A DNA stretch of 64,000 nt from Alkalibacterium sp049389645 (GCF_049389645.1 NZ_CP186540.1:1550001-1614000), one strand, 5' to 3'; positions 1 through 8,562 are shown, numbered from the stretch's first letter. The notes: generated by a model from the sequence alone, not told the origin. A program made the numbers and translations.

Positions 1-2
1 TT

Positions 3-995
3 CAAGTCTTTTTTGTCCGCCAGGCGACTCTGATCAAACGTGAAGCTACGATGTTTCCTATCTTTGATACCCCTGAGGAAGAATTGATGAGTTTCATTCT
101 TCAGTATTATGCAGATATAAATAATCAGAAACCAAAAGAAGTTTTTGTCCCAGACACGGTGGATACCAGCCTGCTTGAAGAAACGCTGGGAACAAAAGTA
201 ATGATACCCATACGTGGACGTAAGAAAGAACTGCTTGAACTGACAGGGAAAAACAGCGAGATTGCCTTGAAGCAGAAATTTCGCCTTTTAGAAATGAAAG
301 AGCAGAAAACAACAGGGGCCATAGAAGAGCTGTCGGAAGTGCTGGGGCTGCCTTACATCGAGCGAATCGAAGCCTTTGACCATTCGAATATCCAGGGAAC
401 AAATCCGGTATCTGCGATGGTCTCATTTAAAGACGGTGTGGCCGATAAAAACAACTATCGTAAATATAAAATAAGAACCGTGGTGGGCAGTAATGAATTT
501 GCAACGACTCAGGAAGTTATCAGACGACGCTACTCTCGGTTATTGAAAGAGAAAAAACCATTACCAGATCTGATTCTTATGGATGGTGGAAAAGTGCAGG
601 TAAATGCAGCGGTCGACGTGTTGCAGAATGAATTCGGACTGGATATTCCTGTTGCCGGGATGGTCAAAGACAAAAAACACCGGACTGCCGGCTTGATCTT
701 TGGAAATGAGCTGGAACCGGTTATTTTAAACCCTAGGAGCCGGGCGTTCAACCTGGTTCAGCGTATCCAGGAAGAAGTTCACCGGTTTGCCATCACTTTT
801 CACCGTAATGTACGTGGGAAGAACAGTATTACGAGTCAGTTGGATGACATTGAAGGCGTCGGACCGAAAACACGAACAAAAGTCTTGCGTCACTTTAAAT
901 CCATGAAACGACTTAAAGAAGCAGAAATAGAAGAATTGACAGATCTGGGTATCCCTGTTAAAGTGGCTGAACGAATCAAACAAACAGTTAAGTAA
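3..995 (+). CDS. uvrC: UvrABC excinuclease subunit C, C-terminal part
   Basis: This is the 3' part of uvrC; the reading frame is open from the left edge, so the start lies outside the window and the ATG at 51 is internal. UvrC makes the two incisions around a DNA lesion in nucleotide excision repair, with UvrA and UvrB. The visible part holds the end of the UvrB-binding region (about residues 60-90), the RNase H-like endonuclease domain with its acidic residues in AFDHSNIQG and LILMDGGK, and a C-terminal helix-hairpin-helix region starting at DDIEGVGPKTR. The C-terminus looks complete. It is followed after 24 bases by a GNAT gene with its own ribosome binding site. Confidence 0.95.
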   Translation, partial: QVFFVRQATLIKREATMFPIFDTPEEELMSFILQYYADINNQKPKEVFVPDTVDTSLLEETLGTKVMIPIRGRKKELLELTGKNSEIALKQKFRLLEMKEQKTTGAIEELSEVLGLPYIERIEAFDHSNIQGTNPVSAMVSFKDGVADKNNYRKYKIRTVVGSNEFATTQEVIRRRYSRLLKEKKPLPDLILMDGGKVQVNAAVDVLQNEFGLDIPVAGMVKDKKHRTAGLIFGNELEPVILNPRSRAFNLVQRIQEEVHRFAITFHRNVRGKNSITSQLDDIEGVGPKTRTKVLRHFKSMKRLKEAEIEELTDLGIPVKVAERIKQTVK

Positions 996-1019
996 ACAGT
1001 GTACTCAAGGAGAATAAAC

Positions 1020-1580
1020 ATGATTAGAGATGCAAAAAAACAAGATGCTGAAGATATTATTGAGTTGTTCAAGATAATATTGATTGATATGGACCTTCCC
1101 ATTATGGAAAAAGTAAGCTGGGAAGAGTTGAAACCTGCGTTAGTCGAAGCAGCAAAACGCGATAATTACCGACACAGCTTCAGAAATGCTATTGTTAAAG
1201 AAGTGGATGGAAATGTAGCGGGCTTTTGTTTTGGATATAAAGGTGGGTTGAGCGATGACGTTGATGAACCGCTCGAAAGGATTTTAAAAGAATATGAGCT
1301 TCCATTATTCGAAACCTTCACCGATTCCGAAACATTCGAAGGTGAATGGTATCTGGATACACTCGTAACAAGTCCCAAGTACAGAGGCCAGGGAATCGGA
1401 AAAGAGCTGATGGAAGGGGCTTACAATAAAGCCCGAGCTGCCGGGATGAAAGTTGTCGGTCTGAATGTCGATCACGACAATCCACGTGCCAAGCAACTTT
1501 ATGAGCGTCAAGGGTTCAAAAAGACTGGAGAAATCGTTTTAGCGGATCACCGTTACGACCACATGCAGAAACAAATCTAA
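1020..1580 (+). CDS. GNAT family N-acetyltransferase
   Basis: This is a 186-residue GCN5-related acetyltransferase that would move an acetyl group from acetyl-CoA to an unknown amine. The acetyl-CoA pyrophosphate-binding motif is visible as YRGQGIGKELM (about residues 120-130), followed by the typical C-terminal GLNVDHDNPRAKQLYERQGF strand-helix. The ATG at 1020 is preferred over an upstream in-frame start at 999 because AAGGAG lies about 7 bases before it. It follows uvrC closely and may be read from the same transcript; a strong hairpin follows. The substrate cannot be told from sequence. Confidence 0.85.
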   Translation: MIRDAKKQDAEDIIELFKIILIDMDLPIMEKVSWEELKPALVEAAKRDNYRHSFRNAIVKEVDGNVAGFCFGYKGGLSDDVDEPLERILKEYELPLFETFTDSETFEGEWYLDTLVTSPKYRGQGIGKELMEGAYNKARAAGMKVVGLNVDHDNPRAKQLYERQGFKKTGEIVLADHRYDHMQKQI

Positions 1581-1583
1581 ACT

Positions 1584-1635
1584 AAAAAGCCTCGTGACTT
1601 ACCGGAAGATTTCCAGTAAGTTACGAGGCTTTTTT
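1584..1635. terminator. Bidirectional terminator hairpin
   Basis: A stem built from AAAAAGCCTCGT and ACGAGGCTTTTT with further pairing inside is flanked by A and T runs. It sits between the convergent GNAT and YxjI-like genes and could end both transcripts. Confidence 0.85.
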
Positions 1636-1638
1636 AAG

Positions 1639-2223
1639 TTATTTGATTTTTACTTTTGGCCACAATTTCCGCTTTATTTTCATCCATATTGGATGCATGA
1701 AACTTAAACTGTATTTTTCCTGCTGGTATTTTTTCAAGACAGTTGATTTATTATCAGCATAATGATCAAGAAGGACAGCTATCGCCAGCGCGACTGGGAT
1801 ATCCTGTTCCTTGATAAAATCAACGCAATATAAATCGCCCATGTGGGTAACACTCTTATCGATCGTTCCAATTTTCTTTCCAAAACGCCTTACCGTGAAT
1901 TGCTGTTTTTCATAATTACCAGTGATTATCCAATTCAAGCGGGTGATGGTGAAAAATGGATTTTTAATTCCTCTGAGTCCCGGTCGTTTTTTTAAGGAGC
2001 CAATTTTTCTGCCATCTTTAAACAAGCGGAATTTAGGAAAGAGAGATAGAATGACCTGTTTGACATCTATGAGACGTTCACCAGACAAAGAAAAGACCGA
2101 GAGCTTGTCACCGACGCGCCCCCATTTGCCGACAATCAAATAAACCTCTTGTCCTTTAGTATCTGTTACAATCAGCCGGTTTTGTTTTGACATGTATTCT
2201 TGTTTAATGAATAAGCGAACCAT
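1639..2223 (-). CDS. YxjI / LURP-one-related family protein
   Basis: This 194-residue protein belongs to the LURP-one-related (Tubby-like C-terminal fold) family represented by YxjI of B. subtilis. The pattern seen is the family's: a short beta-rich protein with a start like MSKQNRLIVTDTKGQEVYLI, a central KDGRKIGSLKKR turn, an NWIITGNYEKQQF strand pair, and an acidic/hydrophobic helix VALAIAVLLDHYAD near the end. Its biochemical role is unknown. The ATG at 2223 follows an AGAGGTGA ribosome binding site; an internal Met at residue 11 is another possible start. It is a single gene with a terminator behind it. Confidence 0.75.
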   Translation of the reverse strand: MVRLFIKQEYMSKQNRLIVTDTKGQEVYLIVGKWGRVGDKLSVFSLSGERLIDVKQVILSLFPKFRLFKDGRKIGSLKKRPGLRGIKNPFFTITRLNWIITGNYEKQQFTVRRFGKKIGTIDKSVTHMGDLYCVDFIKEQDIPVALAIAVLLDHYADNKSTVLKKYQQEKYSLSFMHPIWMKIKRKLWPKVKIK

Positions 2224-2277
2224 TTTATATCACCTCTAGTTCGTATCTTTGAACCTTATTTCACTCTTATTATAACA

Positions 2278-2310
2278 CTAGTCTCTCTGAAAATGAAGAA
2301 GAGAGACTAG
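2278..2310. repeat. Inverted repeat upstream of the YxjI-like gene
   Basis: Perfect 11-bp arms CTAGTCTCTCT and AGAGAGACTAG are separated by 11 bases. The repeat lies between the end of the small YvrJ-like gene and the promoter side of the YxjI-like gene. It could be a weak second terminator or an operator; there is no T run. Confidence 0.45.
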
Positions 2311-2313
2311 GAC

Positions 2314-2350
2314 AAAAAGAGTGCAGCGACTGAATGGCTGCACTCTTTTT
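2314..2350 (-). terminator. Terminator of the YvrJ-like gene
   Basis: Stem AAAAAGAGTGCAGC / GCTGCACTCTTTTT lies just past the stop of the small minus-strand gene, with a T run on that strand. Confidence 0.8.
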
Positions 2351-2356
2351 GCGGTA

Positions 2357-2524
2357 TTATTTGTGACTGTGCGACATGACTGCCGTCAGTTCTTTCAAGG
2401 CAACAACGATCGCATCAACTTTGTTTTCCATCCGGTGCAGCAAAAATAAGGAAATGAAGATGGGGAAACCGACATTCGCTATCATGTCCAGCGCCGTGGT
2501 GAAAAGGGTCAATTGAGTATCCAT
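2357..2524 (-). CDS. YvrJ-like small membrane protein
   Basis: This is a 55-residue gene with a strong ribosome binding site (GAGGAGG about 6 bases before ATG on the minus strand) and its own terminator. It starts MDTQLTLFTTALDMIANVGF, then PIFISLFLLHRMENKVDAIV. The NVGFP...S..LLHR.E.K.D pattern is that of the YvrJ family, short membrane-associated proteins of Firmicutes with no known function that sometimes resemble phage holins (BhlA-like). One membrane segment covers about residues 14-30, followed by an amphipathic helix. No phage genes lie nearby, so a chromosomal role is likelier. Confidence 0.7.
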   Translation of the reverse strand: MDTQLTLFTTALDMIANVGFPIFISLFLLHRMENKVDAIVVALKELTAVMSHSHK

Positions 2525-2584
2525 AGTCTACCTCCTCTCTATCTACAATAACGAGAGAAGGAGACCAACTGTAACCTGTGAAAA

Positions 2585-3412
2585 CTAAATACTGTCTTGT
2601 CTGTTTAAGCGGTAACCACTATGGAAAACAGGTCCCACAAATTGATTGTATTTGAATCCGGCTTCGATCGCTTCAGTTACAAAGATTTTAGCTTTTTTAA
2701 TGGCTTCGATCGGTTCCAGTCCCTGAGCGATTCCGGCAGTAATGGCCGCGGCAAAGGTACATCCGGCACCATGGTTATTGGCATCTTTAATTTTTTTAGA
2801 GGATAAAGTGAGGTACTCATTCCCGTCATAAACCAAATCGATGGCTTCGTCACCGGCGAGAGCTTTTCCGCCTTTGACAACGACGATTTTAGCCCCTTTT
2901 TCATGGATGATTTTTGCAGCTTTTTTCATATCTTCCAGGTTGAAAAGAAGACCGAGTTCAGCAAGCTGGCCGGCTTCAAATAAATTCGGTGTGGTGACTG
3001 TAGCCAATGGGATCAGGCGGTTCTTGATAGCTTCCACATTTTCAGGATTCAATACTTGATCTTCACCTTTACAGATCATCACTGGATCGACCACTAGAGC
3101 TGTTTCCGGGTGTTGTTCGACTTGATCAGCAATCGCTTCAACGACTTCTGCGTTAGGCAACATGCCTGTTTTGGCGGCACCAATACTGGGTCCGGCGAAA
3201 GCCGTGATGAGCTGATCTTTGACCACTTGCGCACTCATGGCTGTGACACCGTGACTCCAGTTGTTAGCTGGATCCATCGTAGCAATGGTCGTTAAAGCAG
3301 CAATGCCGTACGTACCGAACTCTGCAAATGTTTTTAAATCAGCGGCAATACCCGCACCGCCACTTGCGTCATTTCCGGCTATTGTTAATGTTAATTTTGG
3401 TTGATTCATCAT
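2585..3412 (-). CDS. pdxK: Pyridoxine/pyridoxal kinase (ThiD-like)
   Basis: This 275-residue ribokinase-fold enzyme phosphorylates pyridoxal/pyridoxine (vitamin B6 salvage) and perhaps hydroxymethylpyrimidine. The start AGNDASGGAGIAADLKTF is the ThiD/PdxK substrate loop and NNHGAGCTFAAAI is the anion-hole GAGC motif with the catalytic cysteine region. The C-terminus NQFVGPVFHSGYRLNRQ matches the B. subtilis PdxK type better than ThiD of thiamine operons, and no thiamine gene is nearby. GGAGG precedes two adjacent ATGs (3412 and 3409); spacing slightly favours the second. It is divergent from the sirtuin gene. Confidence 0.88.
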   Translation of the reverse strand: MMNQPKLTLTIAGNDASGGAGIAADLKTFAEFGTYGIAALTTIATMDPANNWSHGVTAMSAQVVKDQLITAFAGPSIGAAKTGMLPNAEVVEAIADQVEQHPETALVVDPVMICKGEDQVLNPENVEAIKNRLIPLATVTTPNLFEAGQLAELGLLFNLEDMKKAAKIIHEKGAKIVVVKGGKALAGDEAIDLVYDGNEYLTLSSKKIKDANNHGAGCTFAAAITAGIAQGLEPIEAIKKAKIFVTEAIEAGFKYNQFVGPVFHSGYRLNRQDSI

Positions 3413-3458
3413 TTAACCTCCAAGGGTTCATTCCTAGTTTTTTTAGGGAGTGTTTGCA

Positions 3459-3480
3459 AAAGAAATAGTATTATTTCTTT
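3459..3480. promoter_or_regulatory. Perfect inverted repeat in the pdxK/sirtuin promoter region
   Basis: Arms AAAGAAATA and TATTTCTTT (9 bp each, 4-base centre) lie in the 147-bp gap between two divergent genes. A TATAAT-like -10 element for the plus strand follows at about 3491, so the repeat covers its -35 region. The placement suggests an operator, but no known regulator motif is matched. Confidence 0.4.
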
Positions 3481-3559
3481 ACGTCACAAGTATAATGGTT
3501 ATAGAGAGAATCTGCAAAATAATCTATAACTATAATCTTATCGTATAGGAGTGGTTGGC

Positions 3560-4291
3560 ATGGATGCTTTACAAGAGGTTGCTGAGTGGTTAGAACCGAG
3601 TCAGAAGATTGCTGTCATTACTGGAGCTGGAATGTCGACCGAAAGCGGCATCCCAGATTTCAGATCAGCCAAAGGTCTCTACAACGAACAGACAAATAAA
3701 GGGGTCCCCATGGAGGAAGTGTTGAGTCGCTCGTTTTTTGATGAGTACCCCAGGGAATTTTACCGCATTTACAAAGAAAAATTACTGTACCCGCAGGCTC
3801 TACCCAATAAAGGGCATCATTTTTTGAAGCATCTGGAAGATATAGGCTACGATGTGACGATCATTACTCAAAATATCGACGGCCTGCACCAGAAAGCGGG
3901 CAGCAGGAATGTTCTGGAACTGCATGGCAATGCCAACAATGTGATCACCCAATCAGGTGCAATGGGAAGGTTTGATGAAACCAGTCTGAATAAAGAGGGG
4001 TTAAGTTTCGATGGGGAGTGGGCCCGTCCGGCTATCACTTTGTATGGGGAAGCACTGGATACAGACGTCCTCAATAAAAGTATCCAGGCCCTCAAAACAG
4101 CGGATATCTTGTTCGTTATGGGGACAAGTTTAAATGTCTATCCTGCAGCCGGTTTGATCTATGACTATACTGGAAGCAAAAGTGCTTTGATCACTAAAGG
4201 GGCGACACCTTTGAATACGTATTTCGACTTTGTTTTTGACGAGACGATCAGCGGTTGGGTCGACGCTCTTTCAGCTCGTCTCAGCGGCTAA
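3560..4291 (+). CDS. Sir2-family NAD-dependent protein deacylase lacking zinc cysteines
   Basis: This 243-residue sirtuin would remove acyl groups from lysine using NAD+. It keeps the NAD-binding GAGMSTESGIPDFRS (residues 22-36), TQNIDGLHQKAG, the catalytic His in LELHGN, and GTSLNVYPA. The small zinc domain that normally has CxxC...CxxC between LHG and the RPxxxxYGE strand is replaced by a cysteine-free stretch; the whole protein has no cysteine. The ATG at 3560 is chosen because TAGGAG stands 8 bases before it, while the GTG at 3551 directly abuts that site. Function as a deacylase is inferred from the retained active-site residues. Confidence 0.85.
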   Translation: MDALQEVAEWLEPSQKIAVITGAGMSTESGIPDFRSAKGLYNEQTNKGVPMEEVLSRSFFDEYPREFYRIYKEKLLYPQALPNKGHHFLKHLEDIGYDVTIITQNIDGLHQKAGSRNVLELHGNANNVITQSGAMGRFDETSLNKEGLSFDGEWARPAITLYGEALDTDVLNKSIQALKTADILFVMGTSLNVYPAAGLIYDYTGSKSALITKGATPLNTYFDFVFDETISGWVDALSARLSG

Positions 4292-4389
4292 CTCGAACGG
4301 GTGAATAATTAGGATAGAGCCTATTCGATTAAGGAAATCGGATTTGTTATAATGAACAAAATTGAACATGATTTAGGTAGGTGGAAAAA

Positions 4390-5025
4390 ATGATGATAGA
4401 TAAAATAATGGAAATAATGGCGGGTCATCAGTCAGATGCCATTACGAAGCAAAAAAAATATGCGGTTCTGCTACCCTTAATCAAAGTGGATGATGCGATT
4501 CACGTGCTGTATGAAGTCCGTAGCCGACGTGTATCTCAACCGGGAGAAACCTCATTTCCAGGCGGAGCTGTGGAAGGAGAGGAGTCATTCCTTGAAGCAG
4601 CCACTAGAGAAATGGAAGAAGAACTCGGGATCGACAAAAGCGCGATACAGGTATTAGGAGAAATGGATTATATTGTAACGCAGACACATATCATAAAGTG
4701 TTTTGTAGGCTGGCTGCCCGACAGTGATGTGGTCGATTTGAAACCGAATGAAGAGGTAGCGGATATTTTTACTATACCACTCGACTATTTATTGAACCAT
4801 GAGCCCAAATATTATGAAGTCAGGTTGAAGATGGTACGGGACGATAATTTCCCATTTGAATTGATCTCTGGCGGGAATCAGTACAAATGGCGGAACATCA
4901 ATCAACGCATTCCATTTTACGATTTAACGGAGCATTACCTTTGGGGATACACTGCCCACATCACCCATCGGTTCAGTGAATTGATAAAAGAGGAAAAGGG
5001 TGAAATAGATAAACTACAGTATTGA
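4390..5025 (+). CDS. Nudix hydrolase, CoA-pyrophosphatase type
   Basis: This protein of about 211 residues has a full Nudix box, GGAVEGEESFLEAATREMEEELGI, preceded by the SQPGETSFPGG motif typical of coenzyme A diphosphatases (NudL/YeaB group). These enzymes split CoA or acyl-CoA into phosphopantetheine and ADP. The C-terminal part contains WRNINQRIPFYDLTEHYLWGYTA, as in that family. The ATG at 4390 (or 4393) follows an AGGTGG ribosome binding site. The next gene encodes an acyl-CoA thioesterase and starts about 17 bases after this stop, so the pair may tune CoA ester levels together. Confidence 0.85.
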   Translation: MMIDKIMEIMAGHQSDAITKQKKYAVLLPLIKVDDAIHVLYEVRSRRVSQPGETSFPGGAVEGEESFLEAATREMEEELGIDKSAIQVLGEMDYIVTQTHIIKCFVGWLPDSDVVDLKPNEEVADIFTIPLDYLLNHEPKYYEVRLKMVRDDNFPFELISGGNQYKWRNINQRIPFYDLTEHYLWGYTAHITHRFSELIKEEKGEIDKLQY

Positions 5026-5042
5026 AAAGGATGGATAAAGTA

Positions 5043-5579
5043 ATGGAAGATACAAAATCAAGGATTACGTGTAACGAAACAAGAGTCGTGCAGACCCATC
5101 GTATTCTCCCGCCCGATTTGAACGATCACCAGACATTATTCGGTGGAAAGCTGATGAGTTACATTGACGATACGGCTTCAATATCCGTGTCCCGGTTTGC
5201 TCGAACGAACGATATCGTGACGGCTTCGATGGATGAACTGCATTTTATCCACCCTGTCAGACCGGGGCATTCCGTTTGTGTAGAAACGTATGTCACCGGA
5301 GCTGGCCGCACGTCCGTTGAAGTCTTTGCGAAAGTTTTGGGGGAAGAGTTACTGACGGGTGAGCGGTATATTGCGGCCACAAGTTTTATCACCTTTGTCA
5401 TCGTCGGACTAAGTAAAGATCAGACGCTACCGCATATTCATTCGGAATCAAATGAAGAACAGATGGTTTGTGGGGAATATCAGGACCGAAGAGCGAGACG
5501 TCTGGCCGATCGTTCGGCCAATGAAAAATTGGTCAAAGCTATTTCGATTCTGCCGCCATGGATCAGCAAAGAGAATTAG
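5043..5579 (+). CDS. Acyl-CoA thioesterase (hotdog fold, YkhA type)
   Basis: This protein of about 178 residues has a hotdog domain that hydrolyses acyl-CoA to free acid and CoA. The family core is visible: NDHQTLFGGKLMSYIDDTAS (catalytic Asn/Asp helix region) followed by DELHFIHPVRPGHSVCVETYVTGAGRTSVEV. The length suits single-domain YciA/YkhA enzymes. In-frame starts exist at 5022 (TTG, overlapping the previous stop), 5031 and 5043. ATG 5043 is favoured since the AAAGG site would be too close to 5031. It is probably co-transcribed with the Nudix gene. Confidence 0.85.
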   Translation: MEDTKSRITCNETRVVQTHRILPPDLNDHQTLFGGKLMSYIDDTASISVSRFARTNDIVTASMDELHFIHPVRPGHSVCVETYVTGAGRTSVEVFAKVLGEELLTGERYIAATSFITFVIVGLSKDQTLPHIHSESNEEQMVCGEYQDRRARRLADRSANEKLVKAISILPPWISKEN

Positions 5580-5593
5580 ATTTTAAATAGTGC

Positions 5594-5625
5594 AAAAAAA
5601 AACCACTAAAAAGAAACTAGTGGTT
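5594..5625 (-). terminator. Terminator of the HAD gene (minus strand)
   Basis: The hairpin AACCACTA / TAGTGGTT is followed on the minus strand by a run of nine T. It also lies just behind the convergent thioesterase gene. Confidence 0.7.
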
Positions 5626-5644
5626 GAAGATTGTCATGAGTGAG

Positions 5645-6529
5645 TTAATCTGTATAAAACTTTCCGCTCAGCACACGGGAAATAGCCTCAGCCACACCGT
5701 TTTGACGATTGCTGGATGTTTCATATCGGGCGACCTCTTTCACTTCGGGTTCTGCGTTGGCCATCGCAACCGAGTATTTTGCCCACTTCAACATGGATAG
5801 ATCATTGATGTTATCTCCTAGAGCCATGACCTCATCAGCCTTGATACCCAGTTGTTTGGCTAATTGAGAGACAGCAATGCCTTTTTGAGCACCTTCGTGG
5901 TTGATCTCCAAGTTGCGTTTGCTGGAAGCCGTGATCGCTAAACGCGGGACAGTGCGGTAAAGATCAGCTTTCAACGGACCAAGCACGTCACGTCCTTTTC
6001 TTGAATGAACAGATACTTTAAGAATGATGGCACTGTCATCGTCGACAATTTCCTGATAGTCATCGACGAATGTGATAGCCATTTTATCCACCCACTCGGC
6101 CGCTTTTTCCTGAGCTTCTTCGATAGAGGTGTCAGGGCTCATGTCGTACAACATGGCGGTCACCATCTCCAGCCGTTGTTCTTTGCTGTCAGAAAAGATT
6201 CCTTTGTTTGTCATGAGCTCCTCATGGATGTCGGTGTATTTTGAGAAAACAGACAGCATGCTTCTTACCGTGCTTTTTTCCAAGCCGCGATTATACATGT
6301 TTTTGCCGTTCTCATCAAAAAGTTGCGCACCATTTTGAGCAATCAATGGACACTTTATGCCATTTTCTTCCAGCAGAGGGAATGCAAGCGGGAAATCACG
6401 TCCTGTTGCAATAGCAAAGTGAATGCCTTGATGCTGCGCCCGCTTGATAGCAGAGATGTTAGCTTGACTGATGTCCATTTCTTCGTTCAGTAATGTGCCG
6501 TCCATATCAGAAACAATTAATTTTATCAT
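5645..6529 (-). CDS. Cof-type HAD-IIB phosphatase
   Basis: This 294-residue haloacid dehalogenase-superfamily phosphatase probably acts on phosphosugars or related cytosolic phosphates. Motif I is VSDMDGTLLNEE near the N-terminus (nucleophile Asp), motif II covers FAIATGRDF, and motif III/IV is MALGDNINDLSMLKWA with SVAMANAEPEVK, all typical of Cof/YidA-type proteins with a type IIB cap. The ATG at 6529 is chosen because AAAGGAG lies 11 bases upstream; an earlier in-frame ATG at 6565 lacks such a site. The true substrate is unknown. Confidence 0.87.
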   Translation of the reverse strand: MIKLIVSDMDGTLLNEEMDISQANISAIKRAQHQGIHFAIATGRDFPLAFPLLEENGIKCPLIAQNGAQLFDENGKNMYNRGLEKSTVRSMLSVFSKYTDIHEELMTNKGIFSDSKEQRLEMVTAMLYDMSPDTSIEEAQEKAAEWVDKMAITFVDDYQEIVDDDSAIILKVSVHSRKGRDVLGPLKADLYRTVPRLAITASSKRNLEINHEGAQKGIAVSQLAKQLGIKADEVMALGDNINDLSMLKWAKYSVAMANAEPEVKEVARYETSSNRQNGVAEAISRVLSGKFYTD

Positions 6530-6658
6530 ACGTTGGTCTACTCCTTTTCTCTCGTTCATACTCATCTATGAGTAGCATACCAAAAATAATTTCAAAGCGC
6601 ATGATTTTGTATGAATTTCGTACATTTTTACATAACTTTTACATGAAAGGATGAAAAT

Positions 6659-7342
6659 ATGTCGACACCTATCAATAATGATTGGCGCCCAATTTTAGAA
6701 AAAGCGACAGCAAATGAATCATATAAGGAACTGAAAACATTTTTAAAAGAAGAATATCGGACAGAATATGTTTATCCTAAAGAAGAAAATATCTGGCAGG
6801 CTTTTGAGTGGACCCCTTATGACAAGGTTAAAGTCGTCTTGCTGGGCCAGGATCCTTATCACGGTGAAAATCAGGCACATGGCCTAAGTTTTTCTGTCAA
6901 TCCCGACACCGCGATTCCTCCTTCACTGCGCAACATGTATAAAGAACTGGAAACTGATTTAGGTATTTCCCCCGTCTCGCATGGATACTTGAAAAAATGG
7001 GCAGAAGAAGGCGTTCTGCTGCTCAACACGGTATTGACTGTTCGCAAAGGGACAGCCCATTCTCATCAGAACAAAGGCTGGGAAAGTTTAACAAATAACG
7101 TCATTCGTGCACTAAATGAACGAGATAAACCGGTCGTCTTTCTTTTATGGGGAAATGCAGCCAAATCCAAACGGAAAATGATAGATGAATCAAAACATGT
7201 GGTCATCACCTCGGTGCATCCGAGTCCGCTATCTGCTTACAGAGGCTTTTTCGGATCAAAACCTTTTTCCAAGACAAATGAAGCTTTGGAAAGTATGGGA
7301 CAAGCGCCCATTGACTGGCAGCTTCCTGAAAAACCACAGTAA
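6659..7342 (+). CDS. ung: Uracil-DNA glycosylase
   Basis: This 227-residue family 1 uracil-DNA glycosylase removes uracil from DNA as the first step of base excision repair. The water-activating loop GQDPYHGENQAHGLSFSV (catalytic Asp), the LLLNTVLTV strand and the C-terminal HPSPLSAYRGFFG DNA-intercalation loop are all present. Length is normal for bacterial Ung. AAAGGATG precedes the ATG. It stands between a minus-strand HAD gene and pta in the same direction; ung next to pta is a common Lactobacillales order. Confidence 0.97.
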   Translation: MSTPINNDWRPILEKATANESYKELKTFLKEEYRTEYVYPKEENIWQAFEWTPYDKVKVVLLGQDPYHGENQAHGLSFSVNPDTAIPPSLRNMYKELETDLGISPVSHGYLKKWAEEGVLLLNTVLTVRKGTAHSHQNKGWESLTNNVIRALNERDKPVVFLLWGNAAKSKRKMIDESKHVVITSVHPSPLSAYRGFFGSKPFSKTNEALESMGQAPIDWQLPEKPQ

Positions 7343-7433
7343 GTAAAAAGGAAAATAGCCAAGTCTACTGTAATTCTTCGATTATAAGTGTTAAGATAAA
7401 GAGCGTATAAAAACAACTTTGGAGGGAAATTCT

Positions 7434-8414
7434 GTGGAATTATTTGACAGTTTAAAAAGTAAAATCAAAGGGAAAGATTTAAGGATCGTTTTTCCTGAAG
7501 CAAAAGATGAACGTATTTTAGGTGCTGTTGTTCGTTTGTACCATGATGATTTACTCACACCTATTTTGATTGGTGACAAGGACGAAGTATTAACGGTTGC
7601 CAAAGAACACGGTTTTGACTTGACGGGCATTGATATCATGAACCCGAATACTTACGATAAGTACGATGAAATGGTTGAAGCGTTTGTTGAACGTCGTAAA
7701 GGAAAAGCAACCGAAGAACAAGCAAGAGAACAATTGAGAGACGTGAACTATTTTGGGACAATGCTTGTATATATGGATAAAGCAGACGGATTAGTCAGTG
7801 GGGCTATTCACTCTACTGGTGAGACCGTTCGACCAGCACTTCAAATCATCAAAACACGTCCGGGTGTCAGCCGTACATCTGGTGCCTTTATCATGCTACG
7901 TGGTCGTGACCAGGAAAAATATGTATTCTCTGACTGTGCAATCAATCCGAATCCAGATGCTCAAGTCTTAGCGGAAATTGCAGTAGAAAGTGCCCGTACA
8001 GCTCAAATGTTCGGTATCGATCCTAAAGTTGCTCTCTTGAGTTTCTCATCTAGAGGTTCCGCACAATCTCCAGAAGTAGATAAAGTACGAGAAGCAACAC
8101 GAATCGCTCAAGAGATGGCACCGGAGTTTGAAATTGACGGTGAACTGCAGTTTGATGCCGCATTCGTTTCCTCCGTAGCCAAACAAAAAGCACCCGATTC
8201 AAAAGTGGCCGGACAAGCAACTGTGTTCGTCTTCCCTGAATTACAATCAGGAAACATCGGCTATAAAATTGCTCAGCGTTTAGGCAATTTTGAAGCTGTG
8301 GGACCAATCTTGCAGGGATTGAATAAGCCAGTTTCCGACTTATCCCGTGGATCTATAGAAGAAGATGTTTACAAAACAGCAATCATCACAGCTAATCAGG
8401 CATTGCAAAACTAG
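7434..8414 (+). CDS. pta: Phosphate acetyltransferase
   Basis: This 326-residue enzyme interconverts acetyl-CoA and acetyl phosphate, the step before acetate kinase in mixed-acid fermentation and in acetate use. The short, single-domain form (no N-terminal P-loop domain) is typical of Firmicutes. Signature stretches are DGLVSGAIHSTGETVRPALQ, the SFSSRGSAQ phosphate-binding motif and the C-terminal GFxRGS-like PVSDLSRGSIEEDV. The GTG at 7434 is chosen because GGAGGG sits 9 bases before it. A strong terminator follows. In this organism Pta can also take acetyl-CoA arising from the glycerol pathway encoded downstream. Confidence 0.96.
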   Translation: MELFDSLKSKIKGKDLRIVFPEAKDERILGAVVRLYHDDLLTPILIGDKDEVLTVAKEHGFDLTGIDIMNPNTYDKYDEMVEAFVERRKGKATEEQAREQLRDVNYFGTMLVYMDKADGLVSGAIHSTGETVRPALQIIKTRPGVSRTSGAFIMLRGRDQEKYVFSDCAINPNPDAQVLAEIAVESARTAQMFGIDPKVALLSFSSRGSAQSPEVDKVREATRIAQEMAPEFEIDGELQFDAAFVSSVAKQKAPDSKVAGQATVFVFPELQSGNIGYKIAQRLGNFEAVGPILQGLNKPVSDLSRGSIEEDVYKTAIITANQALQN

Positions 8415-8498
8415 ACTCTTTTATGAGTGATGAGTGTATAAACCAGTAAATATTAGTATGATTAAAAATGTGTTGATGATTCTGGAACTTTTACAAAT

Positions 8499-8556
8499 AA
8501 AAAAATTGCATTCTATTCGTTGAAATTTAACGATTAGAATGCAATTTTTTATTTTT
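8499..8556. terminator. Bidirectional terminator between pta and upp
   Basis: Stem AAAAAATTGCATTCTA / TAGAATGCAATTTTTT (near-perfect, about 16 bp) lies between convergent genes with T runs on both strands. Confidence 0.9.
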
Positions 8557-8562
8557 CGACTA

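Noticed and set aside
2357..2524. Holin of a prophage
   Set aside because: YvrJ-like proteins resemble holin-like peptides, but no phage gene is present within the window near it.
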